Made by a program: the position numbers and the translations under genes. The notes beneath the pieces are model-generated. The model ran no database searches and had not been told where the DNA came from. It worked only from the letters and a program-made list of their open reading frames with translations. Of a stretch of 64,000 nucleotides of DNA, positions 60,701-64,000 are shown in pieces. How positions within the stretch are numbered: position 1 is the stretch's first letter; every line of letters begins with the position of its first letter. This DNA comes from Hyphomicrobiales bacterium (lineage in GTDB: Bacteria > Pseudomonadota > Alphaproteobacteria > Rhizobiales > Rhizobiaceae): assembly GCA_900471515.1 (NCBI GenBank), contig UCFC01000013.1, positions 186,001 through 250,000 of the forward strand, written 5' to 3'.

Positions 60701-61222
60701 GAGCTTTACCAGCAGATGCTGGAAGAGGCCGTTGCCGAAGTGAAGGGTATCGACGAGATCGCCGATACCGGCTGGTCGCCGCAGATTTCCGTCGGCACGC
60801 CGGTCATGATCCCCGACAGTTACGTGCCGGATCTGCATCTGCGCATGGCGCTCTATCGTCGTTTGGGCGAACTGACCGATCTCAAGGAGATCGACGGCTT
60901 CGGCGCCGAGATGATCGACCGCTTCGGGCCGATGCCGGCGGAAGTCCAGCATCTGCTGAAGATCGTCTATATCAAGTCGCTCTGCCGCACGGCCAATGTC
61001 GAAAAGCTCGATGCCGGCCCGAAAGGCGTCGTCGTGCAGTTCCGCAACAAGGAATTCCCGAACCCGGCCAATCTCGTCGGCTATATCGGCAAGCAGGGCA
61101 CGATGGCGAAGATCCGCCCCGACCACAGCCTGTTCCTGACCCGCGATCTGCCGACCCCGGAAAAGCGCCTGCAAGGCGCCGCTGTCATCATGACGCAACT
61201 TGCGGAACTCGCAAAAAGCTGA
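57716..61222 (+). CDS. mfd: Transcription-repair coupling factor Mfd
   Basis: Removes stalled RNA polymerase from lesions and recruits UvrA. The 1168-residue protein has the UvrB-like N-terminal region (CLPYDRVSPSADTSARRL), the RNA-polymerase-interaction domain (VHAEHGIGRFVGLRTIEA), Walker A GDVGFGKTE, DEEQ box (IIDEEQHFGVKHKERLK), the RecG-like helicase core (VESGLDVPTANTLIVHRAD, LYQLRGRVGRS) and the C-terminal TRCF domain. Length is typical. Confidence 0.97.
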   Translation: MIPGFDAKKLAAAAEPLTIGNVPAGMEPLLLAELARNGEPVAYVLSDGHRMADLEQMLGFVAPDIPVLTLPAWDCLPYDRVSPSADTSARRLAALSGLIAHHKKPHAAIVLVTVNAMLQKVAPQDIIESLAFSARPGNQVRMDDIAGRLERNGFERVATVREVGEYAVRGGILDVFVPGSEEPVRLDFFGDTLESIRSFDPASQRTTGQVRSLDLNPMSEVTLTPDTISRFRKNYLSAFGAATRDDALYLAVSEGRRYPGMEHWLPLFYEKLDTVFDYLSGFRIVTDHTVREAAEERSKLVYDYYDARLNSGQQGKGQMAQGTPYKPVTPGQLYLDSKTFARTLDAINAIRVSPFNEHEGEARRVVNLDARQGQRWARSNAEGGGDAERVNIFDVVVRHIADKRAGGAKVVITAWTEGSLERLLQVLNEHGLERVKPIAALKDVSGLAKGEAAAAVLSLESGFESGDLVVIGEQDILGDRMVRRSRRRKRAADFISEVAGLDEGSIVVHAEHGIGRFVGLRTIEAAGAPHACLELQYADDAKLFLPVENIDLLSRFGGESTDVPLDKLGGGAWQMRKAKLKRRLLDMADALIRIAAERLTRHAPVLTTPEGLYDEFAARFPYDETEDQDNAIEAVRSDLGAGRPMDRLVCGDVGFGKTEVALRAAFVAAMNGVQVAVVVPTTLLSRQHFKTFSERFRGLPVRVQQASRLVGSKELALTKKEVAEGKTDIVVGTHALLGAGIKFANLGLLIIDEEQHFGVKHKERLKELKSDVHVLTLSATPIPRTLQLAMTGVRELSLITTPPVDRMAVRTFISPFDSLVIRETLMREHYRGGQSFYVCPRLADLADVHAFLQSDVPELKVAVAHGQMPAGELEDIMNAFYEGRYDVLLSTTIVESGLDVPTANTLIVHRADMFGLAQLYQLRGRVGRSKVRAFALFTLPVNKVLTATAERRLKVLQSLDTLGAGFQLASHDLDIRGAGNLLGEEQSGHIKEVGFELYQQMLEEAVAEVKGIDEIADTGWSPQISVGTPVMIPDSYVPDLHLRMALYRRLGELTDLKEIDGFGAEMIDRFGPMPAEVQHLLKIVYIKSLCRTANVEKLDAGPKGVVVQFRNKEFPNPANLVGYIGKQGTMAKIRPDHSLFLTRDLPTPEKRLQGAAVIMTQLAELAKS

Positions 61223-61249
61223 GGGCAGCCCGGCTAAACCGGACTGCCC
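61223..61249. terminator. Hairpin between convergent mfd and DsbA-family gene
   Basis: An 11-bp stem with one mismatch (GGGCAGCCCGG / CCGGACTGCCC) and loop CTAAA directly after the mfd stop. It is followed by CACTGTCTTCCC, a weak T-tract, so it could act in both directions. Confidence 0.5.
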
Positions 61250-61283
61250 CACTGTCTTCCCAATTTGACGATGCTGGCGCGGG

Positions 61284-61955
61284 TCAGTTCAACCCGGCGC
61301 GCGCTTCGGCTTTCGCCTTGGCGATCTCGCGGAGCGCGCCCGCCAGCACATCCGGCGTCTGTGCGCCGCTGACGGCATATTGCTGGTCGAAGATGAAGAA
61401 GGGCACGCCGTTGACGCCCATGCGCTGCGCCGCGTCGATTTCCGAGAGAATGACGCTGCGGTCGGCATCCGAAGCAAGCAGGGCGGCGATGACCGAGCGC
61501 TGCAGGCCGGCTTTCTCGGCGATATCGAGCAGCACTTCGTGATCGCCGACATTGCGGCCTTCTTCGAAATTGGCCTTGAACAGCGCCGACACGACCGCTT
61601 CCTGCTTCTGCCGGTCCTCGACGACGGCCCAATGGATCAGCCGATGCGCGTCGAGTGTGTTCGGGCCGATCTTGATGGCTTCGAAATTGAAGTTGATGCC
61701 CACCTCGCGGCCGTATTCCGTGAGCATTTTGTGCGCCTGCGCCACGCGTTCTGCGCCGCCAAGCTTCTCTTCCAGCATCTTCTTCTGGTCGACGCCTTCG
61801 GGCGGATAGTCGGGGTTGAGGCGATAGGGACGCCAATTGATATCGACGCCGATTTCATCCTGCACCTCGGCGATAGCCAGCTCCAGCCGCGCCTTGCCGA
61901 GATAACACCAGGGGCAGACGACATCGGAGACGACGTCGATGGTGATGCGTTCCAT
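61284..61955 (-). CDS. DsbA-family thiol oxidoreductase, FrnE-like
   Basis: A 223-residue thioredoxin-fold protein. The active site CPWC occurs at residues about 14-17 (VVSDVVCPWCYLGKARLE), and the cis-Pro motif is GVNGVPFFIF. There is no signal peptide, so this is the cytoplasmic FrnE-type branch, not periplasmic DsbA. ATG 61955 has AAGGAAATCGGA in front. A 124-base gap separates it from the binding-protein gene upstream on the same strand. Confidence 0.88.
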   Translation of the reverse strand: MERITIDVVSDVVCPWCYLGKARLELAIAEVQDEIGVDINWRPYRLNPDYPPEGVDQKKMLEEKLGGAERVAQAHKMLTEYGREVGINFNFEAIKIGPNTLDAHRLIHWAVVEDRQKQEAVVSALFKANFEEGRNVGDHEVLLDIAEKAGLQRSVIAALLASDADRSVILSEIDAAQRMGVNGVPFFIFDQQYAVSGAQTPDVLAGALREIAKAKAEARAGLN

Positions 61956-62079
61956 TCCGATTTCCTTGTTCTGTAACCTCCGATGGCGCAGGGCCGAGAT
62001 CGGAGCAATGTTCCGGACGATCTTTAGAGGAAGGTCGCGGCAAGAGAAAGGAAATAGAGCGGCGCGCCGGATGATGTGA

Positions 62080-63882
62080 CTATTGCACGCTCGCATCCCA
62101 CCAGGTCTGCAGCTGGTAGCCGTAGAGCGGCATCTTGTCGGGACGCCCGATGCGCTTGTTGCGCGCTACCCATTGCTGATCGATGTGATACAGCGGCAAG
62201 ACATAGTGGTTGGAAAGCAGCAGCCGGTCGTAGGAGCGCACCGAAGCCGTAAAATCCTCGGTCGAGCGTGCCCGCAGCAGGTGATCGATCAGCGTGTCGA
62301 TATTCGGATCGTTGGCGCCGGCGAAACTGTCGGTGCCTTCGCGGGTGCGGGCTGCGGACGACCAGCGGCCGAGCTGCTCGTTGCCGGGTGACAGCGACGA
62401 AGTATAGGCCTTCATAATCATGTCATAGTCGAAACTGTTGGTCCGGCTCTGATATTGCGAATCATCGACGGTGCGGATCGAGGCGGCAACGCCGATCGTC
62501 TGCAGCGAGCGCTGGTAGGCGACGGCGAGTTTTTCCTGATCGGGGTTCTGCGTCATGATCTCGAAGGCAAGCTGCTTGCCGCTGGCATCCGCCATCTTTC
62601 CGCCCTGGATCGTGTATCCCGCCTGTTTCAGAAGATCGACGGCCTGCTTCAGCACCTTGCGGTCGCGTCCCGAGCCGTCCGTCTCCGGCAGCTTGTAGCT
62701 GCCGTCGAGAATGGCGGGATCGATCTTGTCCTTGATCGGGCCGAGCAGTTCCAGTTCGTGCGCATCGGCCGGCACGCCAAAACTCGAAAGGTCGGAATTC
62801 TGCCAGAAGCTTTGCGTGCGCTTGTAGGCGCCCGAATAGAGATTCTTGTTGGCCCATTCGAAATCGAAGACCAGCGACAGGCCCTCGCGCACCTTGATAT
62901 CGGCAAAGATCGGCCGCCTCGTATTGAAGACGAAGCCCAGCATGCCGCTCGGCAGTTTCGGCTGGAAGACATCCTTCACGACAGTCCCTGACGTCGCGGC
63001 CGGGAAATCGTAGGCGCTCGCCCAGTGCCCCGGATTGCCGTCGAGATAAATGTCGATATCGCCTTTCTTGAAGGATTCGAAGAGCGTCGTATCCTGCAGG
63101 AAATATTGCACGCTGATCTGGTCGTAATTGTCCATGCCCACCTTGGCCGGAATATCCTTGCCCCAGTAGTTCGGATCGCGCTCATAGGTGATGCTCTCGC
63201 CGGGCTTGAGGCTTTTAACCTTGTAGGGGCCGGATCCGACCGGCGGCGTCAGGGTCGTGCGGTCGAAGGTTTCCGGGTCGATCGCATGTTTCGGCAGCAC
63301 CGGAAACAGGCCGAAGATCAGAGGTGTCTCGCGATCGGCCTTGTCGTTGAAAGTGAAACGCACCCCGTGTTCGCCGACCTTCTCCATCTTGGAAACCACG
63401 TCGAGACGCCTGGAGAAGGGCGGACGGCCCTTGTCGCGCAGCAGTTCGAAGGAAAACATCACGTCCTCGGGCGTCACGGGCTGCCCGTCGGACCATTTGG
63501 CCTTGGGATTGAGGTTGAACTGCACGAAGGTGCGGTCCTCGTCCCATTCCACGGTCTCGGCGAGCAGCCCGTAGAGCGTGAAAGGCTCGTCGCTGGAGCG
63601 CTGCAGAAGCGCCTCGTAGACCAGGTTGCCGAACTGCGGATCCCACATGCCGCGCGCGGTCGTGCGGTTGCTCTTGATGATGAAGGGGTTCAGGTTGTCG
63701 AAGGTACCGACCACGCCATAGGTGATCTTTCCACCCTTCTTCACGTCCGGATTGACGTAGGGGAAGTTCTTGTAGTCGGCGGGCAGCGCCGGTGTGCCGT
63801 GCATGGCGATACCGTGCACGGGCTCTGCGGCGGCGGCACTGGCGGCAAGCGCAAAAGCGGCGAAAAGGGCGATCCGGAGCAT
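62080..63882 (-). CDS. Family 5 ABC binding protein, YejA-like
   Basis: A 600-residue periplasmic peptide-type binding protein. The signal peptide is MLRIALFAAFALAASAAAA with cleavage before EPVHG. YejA-like features are HGIAMHGTPALPADYKNFPYVNPDVKKGG near the start, FDNLNPFIIK, WDPQFGNLVYEALLQRS and YWGKDIPAKVGMDNYD. E. coli YejABEF takes up microcin C-type peptides; rhizobial relatives have been linked to antimicrobial-peptide resistance. No permease genes follow on this strand. ATG 63882 has AAGGAA 9 bases upstream; an upstream in-frame ATG at 63954 lacks a signal-like start. Confidence 0.85.
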   Translation of the reverse strand: MLRIALFAAFALAASAAAAEPVHGIAMHGTPALPADYKNFPYVNPDVKKGGKITYGVVGTFDNLNPFIIKSNRTTARGMWDPQFGNLVYEALLQRSSDEPFTLYGLLAETVEWDEDRTFVQFNLNPKAKWSDGQPVTPEDVMFSFELLRDKGRPPFSRRLDVVSKMEKVGEHGVRFTFNDKADRETPLIFGLFPVLPKHAIDPETFDRTTLTPPVGSGPYKVKSLKPGESITYERDPNYWGKDIPAKVGMDNYDQISVQYFLQDTTLFESFKKGDIDIYLDGNPGHWASAYDFPAATSGTVVKDVFQPKLPSGMLGFVFNTRRPIFADIKVREGLSLVFDFEWANKNLYSGAYKRTQSFWQNSDLSSFGVPADAHELELLGPIKDKIDPAILDGSYKLPETDGSGRDRKVLKQAVDLLKQAGYTIQGGKMADASGKQLAFEIMTQNPDQEKLAVAYQRSLQTIGVAASIRTVDDSQYQSRTNSFDYDMIMKAYTSSLSPGNEQLGRWSSAARTREGTDSFAGANDPNIDTLIDHLLRARSTEDFTASVRSYDRLLLSNHYVLPLYHIDQQWVARNKRIGRPDKMPLYGYQLQTWWDASVQ

Positions 63883-64000
63883 TGCTGAAATTCCTTGATG
63901 CGCGGCAATGGGCACGATTCGCCGGAAGGGTAGCATGTGACAGCTCGATTCCAACCGCAGCCGCCGCTTTCTTTACCTATGTGCCAAAATGCCCGCGAAA

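Noticed and set aside
57941..61252. A 1103-codon open frame antisense to mfd
   Set aside because: It mirrors the codon structure of mfd in GC-rich DNA, has no recognisable domain and no sensible start region; the plus-strand protein matches Mfd throughout.
1..64000. Prophage, transposon, CRISPR array or integrative element
   Set aside because: No integrase, transposase, terminal repeats or spaced direct-repeat array was seen; the only tRNA gene shows no attachment-site duplication nearby.

Overview
The window is a gene-dense, GC-rich stretch of an alphaproteobacterial chromosome, most likely Rhizobiaceae (Rhizobium/Agrobacterium clade). Evidence is the ntrX-dat-hfq-hflX order, a phosphatidylcholine synthase gene, a fused siroheme synthase next to a CysI-type reductase with DUF2849 and DUF934 partners, many ABC import operons, and small palindromic intergenic elements of rhizobial type. 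Species cannot be fixed from this window. I see no prophage, insertion sequence, CRISPR array or rRNA operon.

Layout. 0-5.5 kb: 3' end of ntrX, a D-amino-acid aminotransferase, hfq, hflX, then mazG and a deaminase on the minus strand. 5.8-9.7 kb: sulfite-reduction operon (cysG, DUF2849, cysI, DUF934). 9.8-13 kb: FAD monooxygenase, ccdA, a structured intergenic region, a small lipoprotein, a small hypothetical protein and tRNA-Lys(TTT). 13.2-22.3 kb: DeoR-type regulator, cytoplasmic phosphodiesterase of the alkaline phosphatase superfamily, a Dpp/Opp-type ABC importer and a PPP-type metallophosphatase. 22.3-33.7 kb: two divergent operons around a ROK regulator; minus strand ROK, large PIG-L deacetylase and EamA transporter; plus strand a CUT1 sugar-type importer with an argininosuccinate-lyase-like enzyme and a PfkB kinase. 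33.9-37.2 kb: MacA/MacB-like export system with a split MacB. 37.2-40.8 kb: GntR/FCD regulator with twin palindromic operators, ferredoxin-NADP reductase, phosphatidylcholine synthase, quinone oxidoreductase. 40.8-45.5 kb: BMP-type nucleoside importer. 45.7-51 kb: YtfQ/YtfR/YtfT/YjfF-type sugar importer with a GntR regulator. 51.1-54.4 kb: glmU and glmS. 54.5-64 kb: DUF502 membrane protein, recG, sdhE, mfd, a DsbA-family protein and a YejA-like binding protein.

How the genes work together. Housekeeping blocks (nitrogen signalling and RNA chaperone, sulfur assimilation, UDP-GlcNAc synthesis, DNA repair) alternate with accessory import and catabolism modules, each carrying its own regulator. 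The two least explained modules are the ROK/PIG-L/CUT1/lyase/kinase cluster, which looks like a pathway for an acylated sugar-type conjugate containing a C-N bond to an aspartate-like group, and the DeoR/phosphodiesterase/peptide-type ABC/metallophosphatase cluster, which looks like uptake followed by intracellular dephosphorylation of a phosphodiester. Both functional readings are inferences from family membership and gene order.
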